This document shows positions 19,118-28,180 of a stretch of 64,000 bases of DNA, in pieces. The notes under the pieces were generated by a model that was not told where the DNA came from, did no database searches, and worked only from the letters and a program-made list of their open reading frames with translations. Numbering within the stretch: the first letter of the stretch is position 1; every line of letters begins with the position of its first letter. The position numbers and the translations under genes were made by a program. This DNA comes from Pseudomonadota bacterium (lineage in GTDB: Bacteria; Pseudomonadota; Gammaproteobacteria; Pseudomonadales; Pseudomonadaceae), in NCBI GenBank assembly GCA_023431055.1, contig JAEYXX010000129.1, forward strand, positions 4,148-68,147, given 5' to 3'.

Positions 19118-21094
19118 ATGAACCCTTCTCGTTCCCGTATTGCCCTGCAGCTGGCCATCGCCCTGGCGTTGGTGCTGGTATTGCTGATCAGCATCAGCAC
19201 CCTGTTCGCCCTGCGTTCGCTGAACAGCGCCAACCTGGTGACCCGCGCCGAACATCTCGGTAGTGAGGCGCGCCTGCTGGTTGACCAACTGGACACCTTC
19301 CACGGCAGCCTGCGCGACAGTACGCAGCGCCTGGCTGGGCTGTTCGAGCAGCGCTTCAGTAGCGGCCTGCAGGTGCGCGACGATGAGCGCATTACCGTCG
19401 GCAGCCTGCAGCCCCCGGCGCTCTACTGGGGGGCGACGCGACTCAACAACGACTTCAGTGAAGTCGACGACTTCACCCGCATGACTGCGGGCGTCGCTAC
19501 CGTGTTCGTGCGCGACGGCGACGAGTTCGTGCGCATCACCACCTCGCTGACCAAGCAGGACGGTACGCGTGCGCTCGGTACTGTGCTGGACCACCAGCAC
19601 CCGGCCTACCAGCGCTTGCTGTCCGGCCAGAACTATGTCGGCCGCGCGCTGCTGTTCGATCGTTATTACATGACCCAGTACACCCCGGTGCGTGATAGCG
19701 GTGGGCGGGTGATCGCGGTGCTGTTCGTCGGCTTCGACTACACCGACGCGCAGAACCTGCAGATGCGTAACCTCACGGATTTCCGTATCGGCAGCACGGG
19801 CTCGCTGGCATTGCTCGACGAACAGGGCAAGTGGCTCGTGGCCCCGGCTGGCGCAGTGACCATGAGCACGCTGCCCGAAGCGCTCGCCGAGCTGATTGCC
19901 AACCCAGGCAAGGGTGGTTTCTGGAGCGATGGGCGCGACGAGTTCTACAGCGTCGCCATGCCATTTGCCGGCGGCCCCTGGACGGTGCTGGCAAGCATGC
20001 CGCGTGAAGAAATCCAGGCTGTCACCTGGCGGGTCGGTACCCAACTGGCCATCGGCAGCGCGCTGACCCTGCTGCTGGCGGTGATCGCCGTGGTCTGGCT
20101 GCTACGGCGCAAGCTGCGCCCGCTGGGTGATCTGGTGCAGCAGGCGCACGCGCTCGGAGCCGGTCATCTCGGTGCGCGCATGGCGCAGTCCAGTGACGAC
20201 GAAATCGGCGAGCTTGCCCGCAGTTTCAATCGCATGGGTGAGGCTCTGGCGAGCATGGTGGCGGGTATTCGCAGCGCCGCGCATGATGTCAGCGCGCGTT
20301 CGCAGGCCATGTCCGCACTGTCGCGCGACGCCTACCAGGGCATCGATCAACAGTCCGGTGAGATCACCAGCATGGCCGGTGCGGTGGAGGAGTTCAGCGC
20401 CACCTCGCAGAACATCGCCGACAACATGCGCAGCACCGAGCGCCTGGCCAGTGACAACGCCCAGCAGACCCGTATCGGTCGCACCTCGATGGATCAGGCC
20501 TCAGAAGCGCTGGTGCAGATTGCCGAGGCGCTGGAGCAGACCTCGACCGTGATCAACAGCCTGGGCCAGCGCTCGCAGGAAATCGGCGGCATCGTCAGTG
20601 TGATTACCTCGATTGCCGATCAGACCAACCTGCTGGCGCTCAATGCAGCCATCGAAGCGGCGCGCGCCGGTGAGCAGGGCCGCGGTTTCGCCGTGGTCGC
20701 TGACGAGGTGCGCAACCTTGCCGGACGTACCCGCGAGGCGACCAACGAAATCTCGACGATGATCGGCAGCATCCAGAGTGAGACCAGCAGCGCCATTGTC
20801 ACCATGGAGCAGGGCCGCCAACTGATGCAGGACGGCCTGGAACGCAACGCCAAGGTAGCTGCGGCGCTGGCGCAGATCAGTGAGCAGAGCGAGGCAGCGG
20901 GCGAACAGTTCACTGCGATCACCACTGCCACCAGTGAGCAGAGCAGCACCGCCACCGTACTTAGTGCCAACCTGCAGAGCATCGCCCAGGCCAACGGCGA
21001 GCAGCGTGAGGTGGTTGCCAACCTGGCCGACACAGCCCGCGAGCTGGATCGCCTTGCCGTTCAGTTGCGTCAGGAGGTCGAGCGCTTCCGCTGA
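19118..21094 (+). CDS. Methyl-accepting chemotaxis protein with large periplasmic Cache-type sensor
   Basis: A 658-residue chemoreceptor: TM1 at about residues 10-32, a periplasmic domain of about 270 residues, TM2 at about 308-331, a HAMP domain to about 385, then the signalling coiled coil. The hairpin tip shows [20 protein letters not shown] followed by [18 protein letters not shown], essentially the universal MCP sequence. The size and features of the sensor (for example [20 protein letters not shown] segments) suggest the Cache_3-Cache_2 fold. There is no C-terminal CheR-binding pentapeptide. The ligand is unknown. The gene stands alone, convergent with comM. Confidence 0.92.
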   Translation: MNPSRSRIALQLAIALALVLVLLISISTLFALRSLNSANLVTRAEHLGSEARLLVDQLDTFHGSLRDSTQRLAGLFEQRFSSGLQVRDDERITVGSLQPPALYWGATRLNNDFSEVDDFTRMTAGVATVFVRDGDEFVRITTSLTKQDGTRALGTVLDHQHPAYQRLLSGQNYVGRALLFDRYYMTQYTPVRDSGGRVIAVLFVGFDYTDAQNLQMRNLTDFRIGSTGSLALLDEQGKWLVAPAGAVTMSTLPEALAELIANPGKGGFWSDGRDEFYSVAMPFAGGPWTVLASMPREEIQAVTWRVGTQLAIGSALTLLLAVIAVVWLLRRKLRPLGDLVQQAHALGAGHLGARMAQSSDDEIGELARSFNRMGEALASMVAGIRSAAHDVSARSQAMSALSRDAYQGIDQQSGEITSMAGAVEEFSATSQNIADNMRSTERLASDNAQQTRIGRTSMDQASEALVQIAEALEQTSTVINSLGQRSQEIGGIVSVITSIADQTNLLALNAAIEAARAGEQGRGFAVVADEVRNLAGRTREATNEISTMIGSIQSETSSAIVTMEQGRQLMQDGLERNAKVAAALAQISEQSEAAGEQFTAITTATSEQSSTATVLSANLQSIAQANGEQREVVANLADTARELDRLAVQLRQEVERFR

Positions 21095-21095
21095 T

Positions 21096-22589
21096 TCAGC
21101 CTGCGGCGGGGCGATACTGCAGTGCTTCGGCCAGGTGCTCGCGGCCGATCGACTGCCGCTCCGCGAGGTCGGCAAGGGTGCGTGCGACCTTGAGGACGCG
21201 ATGCGCTGCGCGTAGGGACAGGCCGAGGCGCTCGCAGGCGTTCTCCAGCCATTGGCGATCCGCGTCGCTCAGCGCGCAGTGCTGGCGCAGGCCAGGCAGG
21301 TCGAGAAAGGCATTGGCCACGCCCTGGCGCCGCACCTGGCGTTGACGAGCGTTGGCCACCTTGGCCGCAGCCTGAGCGGTGCTTTCACCTTCTTGCAGGG
21401 GCATCTCCAGGGCTGTGCTTTCGCGGGCCACCGTCAGGTGCAGGTCGATACGATCGAGCAGCGGCCCGGACAGCTTGGCGCGGTAGCGCTGGATCTGCTC
21501 CGGTGTGCAGCGGCAGCGGTTGCTCGGGTCGCCCAGATAGCCGCAAGGGCAGGGATTCATGGCGGCAACGAGCTGAAAGCGGGCGGGAAAACGTACCTTG
21601 TCGCGCGCCCGGGCAATGACGATATGGCCACTCTCCAGCGGTTCGCGCAGTACCTCCAGCACCTTTCTGTCGAACTCCGGCAGTTCGTCCAGGAACAGCA
21701 CGCCCTGGTGCGCTAGCGTGATTTCGCCAGGCTGCGGGCGACTGCCGCCGCCGACCAGCGCTGGCCCCGAAGCGCTATGGTGTGGTGTGCGAAAGGGCCT
21801 CTGCGGCCAATGCTGCAATGGCGTATGGCTGGCCACCGAATGGATGGCGGCCACCTGCAGCGCCTCGCTTTCATCCAGCGGTGGCAGCAGCCCGGGCAGG
21901 CGGCTGGCCAGCAGTGTCTTGCCGGTGCCGGGCGGACCACTGAGCAGCAAATTGTGCGAGCCGGCGGCAGCCACCAGCAGCGCACGTTTGGCCGCCAGTT
22001 GGCCCTGGACTTCGGCCAGGTCCGGGTAAGGCAGGCTCTGTCTGAGCAGTCCCTGTGCGGCATAGGGCTCGAGTGGCGCGCTGCCGTTGAGGTGTGCCGC
22101 GATCTGCAACAGATGTTCGACGGCGATGACTTTCAGCCCCGAAGCGAGGCTGGCTTCCTCGGCATTGGCTTGCGGCACCAACAGAGTGCGCCCGGCTTCG
22201 CGCGCTGCCAAGGCGGCCGGTAATACGCCCTGTACCGGACGTACCGCGCCGGACAGCGCCAGCTCGCCCAGGCATTCGTATTCGTCGAGCGACCCTGCCG
22301 GCACCTGGCCGCTGGCAGCGAGAATGCCCAAGGCAATGGCGAGATCGAAGCGACCGCCGTCCTTCGGCAGGTCTGCCGGCGCCAGATTCAGGGTAATGCG
22401 CTTGCTCGGAAACTCGAAGGCTGCATTGAGGATGGCGCTGCGCACGCGGTCCTTGCTTTCCTTGACCGCGGTCTCCGGCAGGCCCACCAGCGTCAGCGAG
22501 GGCAGGCCGTTGGCCAGGTGCGCTTCGACAGTGACGGCCGGTGCTTCTACGCCGACCTGGGCGCGGCTATGGACGATGGCCAGGGACAT
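21096..22589 (-). CDS. comM: YifB/ComM family Mg-chelatase-like AAA+ ATPase
   Basis: A 497-residue protein: an N-terminal Lon-protease-like S5 fold domain (MSLAIVHSRAQVGVEAPAVT to about 170), a central AAA+ module with Walker A LLSGPPGTGKTLLA and Walker B GVLFLDELPEF, a zinc-ribbon-like CPCGYLGDPSNRCRC segment, and a C-terminal Mg_chelatase_C domain. ComM is a hexameric helicase that promotes branch migration during natural transformation and homologous recombination. It ends two bases from the MCP stop codon. UbiK follows upstream in the same direction across a palindromic repeat. Confidence 0.94.
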   Translation of the reverse strand: MSLAIVHSRAQVGVEAPAVTVEAHLANGLPSLTLVGLPETAVKESKDRVRSAILNAAFEFPSKRITLNLAPADLPKDGGRFDLAIALGILAASGQVPAGSLDEYECLGELALSGAVRPVQGVLPAALAAREAGRTLLVPQANAEEASLASGLKVIAVEHLLQIAAHLNGSAPLEPYAAQGLLRQSLPYPDLAEVQGQLAAKRALLVAAAGSHNLLLSGPPGTGKTLLASRLPGLLPPLDESEALQVAAIHSVASHTPLQHWPQRPFRTPHHSASGPALVGGGSRPQPGEITLAHQGVLFLDELPEFDRKVLEVLREPLESGHIVIARARDKVRFPARFQLVAAMNPCPCGYLGDPSNRCRCTPEQIQRYRAKLSGPLLDRIDLHLTVARESTALEMPLQEGESTAQAAAKVANARQRQVRRQGVANAFLDLPGLRQHCALSDADRQWLENACERLGLSLRAAHRVLKVARTLADLAERQSIGREHLAEALQYRPAAG

Positions 22590-22621
22590 GATCGCTCCTT
22601 GATCAGGTGGGGGGCAGTGCC

Positions 22622-22675
22622 TGTAGGAGCGGCTTCAGCCGCGAAGCCTGTGCGCGGCTGAAGCCGCTCCTACAA
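22622..22675. repeat. Palindromic repeat (TGTAGGAGC family)
   Basis: TGTAGGAGCGGCTTCAGCC plus GCG on the left and CGCGGCTGAAGCCGCTCC plus TACA on the right are perfect inverted copies around about nine bases. The same outer TGTAGGAGC/GCTCCTACA with a different inner stem appears at 26305-26370. Confidence 0.85.
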
Positions 22676-22682
22676 CATAACC

Positions 22683-22940
22683 TTAGTCTGCGGCAGTGAG
22701 CTTGGCTTCCAGCTCCGCGACCTTGGCTTCCAGCGCTTCGAGGCGGGCGCGGGTTCGGGCCAGCACCACCATCTGGCTGTCGAACTCTTCGCGACTGACC
22801 AGCTCCAGCTTGCTGAAACCACTTTGCAGCAGGGCTTTGAACTGGGCTTCCAGTTCTGCGCGCGGCAACGGGCTGTCGCCGCTGAACAGGCGCGAGGCGT
22901 GGCTACTGAGGGTGTCGAGCAGGGCTTTCGGCGGCAGCAT
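22683..22940 (-). CDS. ubiK: UbiK family ubiquinone biosynthesis accessory factor
   Basis: An 85-residue helical protein. The start MLPPKALLDTLSSHASRLFS and the C-terminal leucine-zipper-like helix LEALEAKVAELEAKL are typical of the YqiC/BMFP (PF04380) family, trimeric coiled coils that assist the soluble Ubi complex in aerobic ubiquinone synthesis. The in-frame extension to 23042 runs into the glnK control region and is rejected. It is divergent from glnK, next to comM, as in other pseudomonads. Confidence 0.88.
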   Translation of the reverse strand: MLPPKALLDTLSSHASRLFSGDSPLPRAELEAQFKALLQSGFSKLELVSREEFDSQMVVLARTRARLEALEAKVAELEAKLTAAD

Positions 22941-23042
22941 GATGAGGTTCCGTAAACAGACGGTCGGCAGTGTAGCACGCGACTGGAGACGGGACCTTCG
23001 TGCATTGGTTGCACGATTTTTGAGCATGTGGTGATGCGGCAA

Positions 23043-23059
23043 TGCACCAATATTGTGCG
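23043..23059. promoter_or_regulatory. Candidate NtrC binding site upstream of glnK
   Basis: TGCACCAATATTGTGCG reads on the other strand as CGCACAATATTGGTGCA, close to the NtrC consensus GCAC-N5-TGGTGC. It lies about 75 bases upstream of the sigma-54 promoter at 23135-23150, the usual enhancer distance. Binding is inferred from the match. Confidence 0.6.
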
Positions 23060-23134
23060 GATGATTTCGTCTGGATCGGCGGGCGACGCTTCAGACACCG
23101 GTAAAAGCCTGAAAGATGGCGCTTTCACAGGAGC

Positions 23135-23150
23135 TGGCAAGCTTTCTGCT
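23135..23150 (+). promoter_or_regulatory. Sigma-54 promoter of glnK
   Basis: TGGCAAGCTTTCTGCT has the invariant GG and GC of the -24/-12 promoter exactly ten bases apart (consensus TGGCAC-N5-TTGCA). Transcription would start near 23161, leaving a leader of about 190 bases before glnK. Together with the upstream NtrC-like site it fits nitrogen-limitation control. Confidence 0.65.
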
Positions 23151-23298
23151 TAGACCCCAGCGACGCATGCACCGAAGCAGTACCGGTGTGGCAGGCGAAG
23201 CGGGGGAGTGTTTCGTCGGGAGCGGTTGGTGGGTATCGGCCAAACCAGGCTGGAACGGTCGATGCATTACAAAAGCCAGACACTGCGCTTAGACTTGA

Positions 23299-23688
<390 letters not shown>

Positions 23689-23723
23689 CCCGCCTCCGAA
23701 CCCCACGCCCCAGGAGTAAACCC

Positions 23724-23912
23724 ATGACTCTGCGAACTTTCGCAGGGCTAGGAGCCCTTTTGTCCTCGAATTCTGGTCATGTGCTGTTTTCGAGGGCGAT
23801 GCCGGAGTTGGCGATACCCTCGCCACTCTGCTGTGCCAGACCCTCTTCAGGTCTCGCGCCCGGCCTAGTGATGGGAATGCCTGGTCGCCATACGGCGCAG
23901 GGGTTCCGGTGA
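23724..23912 (+). pseudogene. Remnant of an older amtB 5' end
   Basis: A 62-codon open frame with a good ribosome site (CAGGAG) starts MTLRTFAGLGALLS, which resembles the signal peptide of the AmtB usually found after glnK in pseudomonads (MTLRK-AGLGALLS... then MPGLA-AEE, from memory). Downstream, RAMPELAIPS resembles the rest of such a signal peptide, with an insertion in between. No mature transporter sequence follows before the stop. I read the 333-base gap between glnK and amt as a relic of the original gene. It could alternatively be a small leader ORF. Confidence 0.5.
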
Positions 23913-24021
23913 TCCAGAACGAGCGTGGCAACGACCTGTAAAGCATGCGGAACGCGTCCGGCGCCAACCTGGACGTTTCAACCGAACAGCGCACAACGAA
24001 AGCGCCGGCAAGAGGTGAAAA

Positions 24022-25275
24022 ATGGATAACACAGCATTGACTGCATTGCAGTACGGCTTCGATACCTTCTACTTTCTGATCTGTGGTGCCCTGGTGATGT
24101 GGATGGCAGCGGGTTTTGCCATGCTCGAATCCGGCCTGGTGCGTGCCAAGAACACCACCGAGATCCTGACCAAGAACGTGGCGCTGTATGCCACCGCCAG
24201 CGTGATGTACCTGCTGGTCGGTTACTACATCATGTACTCCAGCCCGGAAGGCGGCATTCTGCCAAGCCTGGGTTTCCTGATCGGTGACGAGAACACCACT
24301 GAGGCCGTTCTGGCTGGTGGCGACGATGCACCTTACTACTCGGCCCGTTCGGACTTCTTCTTCCAGATCGTGTTCGCTGCGACCTGTATGTCGATCGTGT
24401 CCGGTGCCGTGGCTGAGCGCATGAAACTGTGGGCGTTTCTGGCCTTCGCCGTGGTCATGACCGGTTTCATCTACCCGATCCAGGGCTTCTGGAAGTGGGG
24501 CGGTGGCTTCCTCGATGCTGCAGGTTACCTCGACTATGCCGGTTCCGGTGTGGTGCACATGGCCGGTGCTTCCGCCGCTCTGGCTGGTGTGCTGCTACTG
24601 GGCGCGCGTAAGGGCAAATACGGCCCGAACGGCCAGGTCAACGCCATTCCGGGTGCCAACCTGCCGCTGGCCACGCTCGGTACCTTCATCCTGTGGATGG
24701 GTTGGTTCGGTTTCAACGGTGGTTCGCAGCTGAAGATGAGCACCATCGAAGACGCCAACGCCGTGGCCCAGGTGTTCACCAACACCAACATGGCTGCAGC
24801 CGGTGGTCTGATCGTCGCGTTGATCGTGGCCCGTCTACTGTTCGGCAAGGCCGACCTGACCATGGCGCTGAACGGTGCGCTGGCTGGCCTGGTGGCCATC
24901 ACTGCCGAGCCGCTGACCCCGAGCGCCCTGCAGGCCACCCTGATCGGTGGCGTGGGTGGTGCGCTGGTGGTGTTCTCCATCCTCGGTCTGGACAAGCTGA
25001 AGATCGACGACCCGGTGGGTGCCATCTCCGTGCATGGCGTGGTCGGCATCTGGGGCATCCTGGCCGTCTGCCTGACCAACGAAGACGCGTCGCTGGGCGC
25101 TCAGCTGCTGGGTATCGTCAGCATCTTCGCCTGGGTGTTCATCGCCAGCCTGATCGTGTGGAGCATCATCAAGGCGGTGATCGGCCTGCGCGTCAGCGAA
25201 GAAGAGGAATACGAGGGTGTGGACATCGCCGAATGCGGCATGGAAGCCTACCCGGAGTTTACCGGCAAGAAGTGA
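24022..25275 (+). CDS. amt: Ammonium transporter Amt
   Basis: A 417-residue channel with about eleven hydrophobic helices. The paired pore histidines are H179 (in GVVHMAGASAALAG) and H338 (in SVHGVVGIWGILAV), and the signature region DYAGSGVVHM is complete. It begins MDNTALTALQYGFDTFYFLI without a cleavable signal peptide, unlike the AmtB that commonly follows glnK in Pseudomonas. AGAGGTG precedes the start. It conducts NH4+/NH3 inward under GlnK control; the 333-base spacer suggests that it replaced an older gene. Confidence 0.94.
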   Translation: MDNTALTALQYGFDTFYFLICGALVMWMAAGFAMLESGLVRAKNTTEILTKNVALYATASVMYLLVGYYIMYSSPEGGILPSLGFLIGDENTTEAVLAGGDDAPYYSARSDFFFQIVFAATCMSIVSGAVAERMKLWAFLAFAVVMTGFIYPIQGFWKWGGGFLDAAGYLDYAGSGVVHMAGASAALAGVLLLGARKGKYGPNGQVNAIPGANLPLATLGTFILWMGWFGFNGGSQLKMSTIEDANAVAQVFTNTNMAAAGGLIVALIVARLLFGKADLTMALNGALAGLVAITAEPLTPSALQATLIGGVGGALVVFSILGLDKLKIDDPVGAISVHGVVGIWGILAVCLTNEDASLGAQLLGIVSIFAWVFIASLIVWSIIKAVIGLRVSEEEEYEGVDIAECGMEAYPEFTGKK

Positions 25276-25292
25276 GTTTCGCCGGGAATGAC

Positions 25293-25323
25293 AAGGGCGC
25301 CTTTAGGCGCCCTTTGTTTTTTC
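25293..25323 (+). terminator. Rho-independent terminator after amt
   Basis: GGGCGCC (25295-25301), loop TTTA and GGCGCCC (25306-25312) are followed by TTTGTTTTTTC. It closes the glnK-amt unit about 20 bases after the stop codon. Confidence 0.92.
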
Positions 25324-25373
25324 TGGCAGCACGCTAGAATGCGCGCGCTGGAGCCATCGAGAGTGAGAGCGGC

Positions 25374-25799
25374 ATGTGGCAGCAACGCATCATCAGTCTG
25401 CGTCCGCGTGAGCGCGGTTTTCATCTGGTGACCGAAGAGGTGCTGGGCGCATTGCCGGAACTGGCGCAGGTGCGTGTCGGTCTGCTGCACCTGTGGCTGC
25501 AGCACACCTCGGCATCGCTGACGGTCAACGAGAACGCCGACCCTGCAGTGCGCCGGGATTTCGAGCGCTTCTTCAACCGTCTGGTGCCGCAGGGTGAGGC
25601 AGGCTACGAGCACGATGACGAAGGGCCGGACGATTTGCCGGCGCACTTCAAGGGCAGTCTGCTGGGCGTTCAGCTGCAGCTGCCGATACAGCAGGGACGG
25701 CTGGCGCTGGGCACCTGGCAGGGTATTTACCTGGGCGAGCATCGCGATCATGGCGGTGCTCGGCGAGTGGTGGCGACCCTGCAGGGCGAGGCTATTTGA
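25374..25799 (+). CDS. YjbQ family protein (secondary thiamine-phosphate synthase-like)
   Basis: A 141-residue single-domain protein (PF01894, UPF0047). The signature [20 protein letters not shown] with conserved His, Asn and Asp is followed by [19 protein letters not shown] and [16 protein letters not shown], the usual C-terminal block. E. coli YjbQ has weak thiamine-phosphate synthase activity, but the true role is unclear. The start follows GAGAGCGGC, a modest ribosome site. It is independent of amt because of the terminator. Confidence 0.88.
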   Translation: MWQQRIISLRPRERGFHLVTEEVLGALPELAQVRVGLLHLWLQHTSASLTVNENADPAVRRDFERFFNRLVPQGEAGYEHDDEGPDDLPAHFKGSLLGVQLQLPIQQGRLALGTWQGIYLGEHRDHGGARRVVATLQGEAI

Positions 25800-25875
25800 A
25801 TTTTTCCGGTGGTGCGGTGTTCACTGCGCGACTGGGCTATAACTAACCTGCTTTTCGCAAGTCATGAGGTTGAAC

Positions 25876-26199
25876 ATGAGCGACGAAGACCTGGAACAAG
25901 ATGATCTGGAAGCGGCCGACGAGGACGACGGTGAGGAACTGGCTGCTGCCGATGACGGCGACAGTGGCGACGATGAAGGCGACGGCGAGGTCGTAGCCAG
26001 CAGCAAGAAGAGCAAGGCCAAGGCTGTCGAGGTCGACGAGCTGCCGAGCATCGAAGCCAAGCAGAAGGAGCGCGACGCCCTGGCCCGCGCCATGGAAGAG
26101 TTCCTCGCCCGTGGTGGCAAGGTGCAGGAGGTGGAGCCCAACGTGGTCGCCGACCCGCCCAAGAAGCCCGACAGCAAATACGGCAGCCGCCCCATCTGA
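25876..26199 (+). CDS. sutA: SutA, RNA-polymerase-binding regulator of slow growth
   Basis: The 107-residue protein has a very acidic, disordered N-terminus (residues 1-50), a charged central helix (IEAKQKERDALARAMEEFLA) and a C-terminal tail (NVVADPPKKPDSKYGSRPI). This is the architecture and nearly the sequence of P. aeruginosa SutA, which binds RNA polymerase and supports rRNA and housekeeping transcription in starvation or biofilms. The ATG at 25876 is chosen over 25864 because it matches the known N-terminus; GAGG lies seven bases upstream. A strong terminator follows. The acidic tail may vary between species. Confidence 0.93.
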   Translation: MSDEDLEQDDLEAADEDDGEELAAADDGDSGDDEGDGEVVASSKKSKAKAVEVDELPSIEAKQKERDALARAMEEFLARGGKVQEVEPNVVADPPKKPDSKYGSRPI

Positions 26200-26218
26200 G
26201 GACGACTCGCTGCAAGGA

Positions 26219-26243
26219 CCCCGCCCCAGTGGCGGGTTTTTTG
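26219..26243 (+). terminator. Rho-independent terminator of sutA
   Basis: CCCGCC (26220-26225), loop CCAGT and GGCGGG (26231-26236) precede six T. It lies about 20 bases after the stop. Confidence 0.9.
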
Positions 26244-26304
26244 TTGCCCGTCATCCCTGGCGGCAATCCGGAGCGGCGCAGATCAACTGGCACGTCGGCA
26301 ATCT

Positions 26305-26370
26305 TGTAGGAGCCCGCTTGCGGGCGATCAGCGCTGCGCTGAGTGGATCGCCCGCAAGCGGGCTCCTACA
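26305..26370. repeat. Palindromic repeat (TGTAGGAGC family, CCGCTTGCGGG variant)
   Basis: TGTAGGAGCCCGCTTGCGG plus GCGATC and its exact inverted copy ending CGCAAGCGGGCTCCTACA enclose about 16 bases. It shares the outer bases with the repeat at 22622-22675 but has a different inner stem. Confidence 0.85.
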
Positions 26371-26407
26371 CAAGAACCGGCACTAGCGCAACCTGTGCTA
26401 TCCAGGC

Positions 26408-26430
26408 CGTAGCCCGGATGAAATCCGGGG
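26408..26430. repeat. Single REP unit (CGTAGCCCGGATG family)
   Basis: CGTAGCCCGGATGAAATCC is one arm of the pair seen at 6173 and 16443; no clear inverted partner follows. It lies between the sutA terminator and the end of the HAD gene. Confidence 0.75.
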
Positions 26431-26496
26431 CATCTCCTGCGCTGAATGGTGGGAGATTCCGGGCGACAGAGAAATGCTGTTTCCGCCCCGAGGCTT

Positions 26497-27195
26497 CTAC
26501 GACCAGCTGTCGAGCAGCACTGGCAGCTCGGCCAGGCTGGCGATCTGCGCATCCGGGGCCGTCTCGCCTTCCCAGCTGCGTCCTTGCGGGTTGAACCAGA
26601 CCGCCCGCATGCCGGCGGCCTGAGCGCCGGCGATGTCGTCGCTGGGGTGGTCGCCGATATGCACGGCGCGCTCGGCCGCTACGCCGCCTGCGCGGCTCAA
26701 GGCTTCACGGAAGGGCTTCGGGTCGGGTTTGCCGATGCCCAGTTCCTCGGCGCACAGGGCGAACTGGAAATAGTCCGACAGGCCCAGGCGACGCACGTCG
26801 GCATTGCCGTTGGTGATCACGCCGAGCATGAAGCGCTCGGCCAGGGCTTCCAGCGTCGGGTGCACTTCGGTGAACAGTTCGACCTGATGGCGGGCGCTCA
26901 GAAATACCTGGAACCCGGCTTCGGCCAGTGTTTGCGCTTCGCCGTGCGGGTAGCCGGCATCTTCCAGGGCGTGAAACAGGATGCGTCGACGCAGCTCGCT
27001 GAGGCGATGCTTGAGCATCGGTTCGGCTTCGAGCAGGCGGCTGCGCACGGCCCAGAGGTGCTCGACCGGTACCGCACCCAGACGCGGCGCGTGCAGGGCG
27101 AGCCAGTTGCGCAGGGCTGCTTCGGCGTCCTGCATGACCGGCGTGACGTCCCAAAGCGTGTCGTCGAGGTCGAAGGTGATCAGTTCAATGCTCAT
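26497..27195 (-). CDS. HAD family hydrolase
   Basis: A 232-residue haloacid-dehalogenase-type phosphatase. Motif I is FDLDDTLWD (nucleophile D9, acid/base D11); motif II is the VITNGN region; motif III/IV is [12 protein letters not shown] followed by [18 protein letters not shown] helical cap lies between motifs I and II. The order resembles YjjG/YigB-type house-cleaning or FMN phosphatases; E. coli yigB is likewise beside xerC. The ATGA overlap with the xerC stop shows translational coupling. The substrate is not known. Confidence 0.9.
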   Translation of the reverse strand: MSIELITFDLDDTLWDVTPVMQDAEAALRNWLALHAPRLGAVPVEHLWAVRSRLLEAEPMLKHRLSELRRRILFHALEDAGYPHGEAQTLAEAGFQVFLSARHQVELFTEVHPTLEALAERFMLGVITNGNADVRRLGLSDYFQFALCAEELGIGKPDPKPFREALSRAGGVAAERAVHIGDHPSDDIAGAQAAGMRAVWFNPQGRSWEGETAPDAQIASLAELPVLLDSWS

Positions 27196-28121
27196 TCGCT
27201 ACCGCCTTTGCGTTTGGCCCTGGGGTGGGCCTGGTCATAGACATTGGCCAGGTGCTGGAAGTCCAGGTGGGTATAGATCTGCGTGGTGGCGATGTCGGCG
27301 TGGCCGAGCAACTCCTGCACGGCGCGCAGATCCTGTGAGGACTCCAGCATATGGCTGGCGAAGCTGTGGCGCAGCATGTGCGGATGCAGATGCTGGCCGA
27401 GCTCGCGTACGCCGGCCTGACGCACGCGTAGCTGCACCGCACGCGGCCCGAGGCGGCGGCCCTGCTGGCTGATGAATACCGCGCCGTCGCTGGGGCCTGC
27501 CAGCTTGCGCAGGGGCAGCCATTGCTCCAGCGCCCGGCGTGCCATGCTGCCGACCGGCAGCTCGCGCACCTTGTTGCCCTTGCCGCGTACGCGCACCAGG
27601 CCGGCAGGCAGGTCCAGGCCATCGAGATCGAGTCCTACCAGTTCCGACAGGCGCAGCCCCGAGGAATAGAACAGCTCGAGCATGGCCTGGTCGCGGCGGG
27701 CGATGAAGTCGTCCTCCACCGCACCGTCGAGTAGCTGCGCGCTGCGGTCGGCGTCCAGCGTGCGCGGCAGGCGGCGTTCGCGTTTCGGTGGGCTGAGACC
27801 GGTGGCCGGGTCGTGGCGGCACAGCCCCTCACGCAACAGATACTGATAGAGGCCGCGGGTGGCCGAGAGCAGGCGCGCCAGGCTACGGCTGGACAGGCCC
27901 TGCTGATGCAGGCGGGCGACCAGGCGGCGCAGGTTGCGGGTATCCAGCTCGGCCCAGTCGTTCAGGCCTTCTGCTTCGCAGAATGCCTGCAGCTTGCCGA
28001 GGTCACGGCGATAGCCGTCGAGGGTATGCACCGACACCTGGCGCTCGCGGCGCAGGTGTTCGAGGTAGGCGGATAAGGCGGCTTCAAGCTTCAGGCTGCA
28101 GGCTTCAGGCACAAGCGTCAT
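27192..28121 (-). CDS. xerC: Tyrosine recombinase XerC
   Basis: A 309-residue site-specific recombinase that resolves chromosome dimers with XerD at dif. The catalytic set is complete: R157 (SSGLRLSEL), K181, H248 and R251 (HPHMLRHSF), H274 (LLGHAD) and Y283 ([10 protein letters not shown]). The N-terminal SAM-like domain begins near residue 15. The first residues ([16 protein letters not shown]) are encoded by DNA resembling the CTTGAAGCTGCAAGC-type intergenic repeats, so the start is a little uncertain. The gene overlaps the HAD gene by ATGA and follows DUF484, the usual dapF-yigA-xerC-yigB arrangement of gammaproteobacteria. Confidence 0.95.
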   Translation of the reverse strand: MTLVPEACSLKLEAALSAYLEHLRRERQVSVHTLDGYRRDLGKLQAFCEAEGLNDWAELDTRNLRRLVARLHQQGLSSRSLARLLSATRGLYQYLLREGLCRHDPATGLSPPKRERRLPRTLDADRSAQLLDGAVEDDFIARRDQAMLELFYSSGLRLSELVGLDLDGLDLPAGLVRVRGKGNKVRELPVGSMARRALEQWLPLRKLAGPSDGAVFISQQGRRLGPRAVQLRVRQAGVRELGQHLHPHMLRHSFASHMLESSQDLRAVQELLGHADIATTQIYTHLDFQHLANVYDQAHPRAKRKGGSE

Positions 28122-28180
28122 ATCTGCGATGCCTCTCCGTTTCTGGCTTGCCGCCTGTAGCCTGCGGCCTGCCGCCGCTT

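Noticed and set aside
23000..23014. Second NtrC-like palindrome GTGCATTGGTTGCAC upstream of glnK
   Set aside because: The half sites are in the order GTGC...GCAC, the reverse of the NtrC consensus GCAC...GTGC, so I do not count it as a site.
27192..28121. Integrase of a mobile island
   Set aside because: The tyrosine recombinase is chromosomal XerC in its conserved dapF-DUF484-xerC-HAD setting; no att repeats or island genes are near it.
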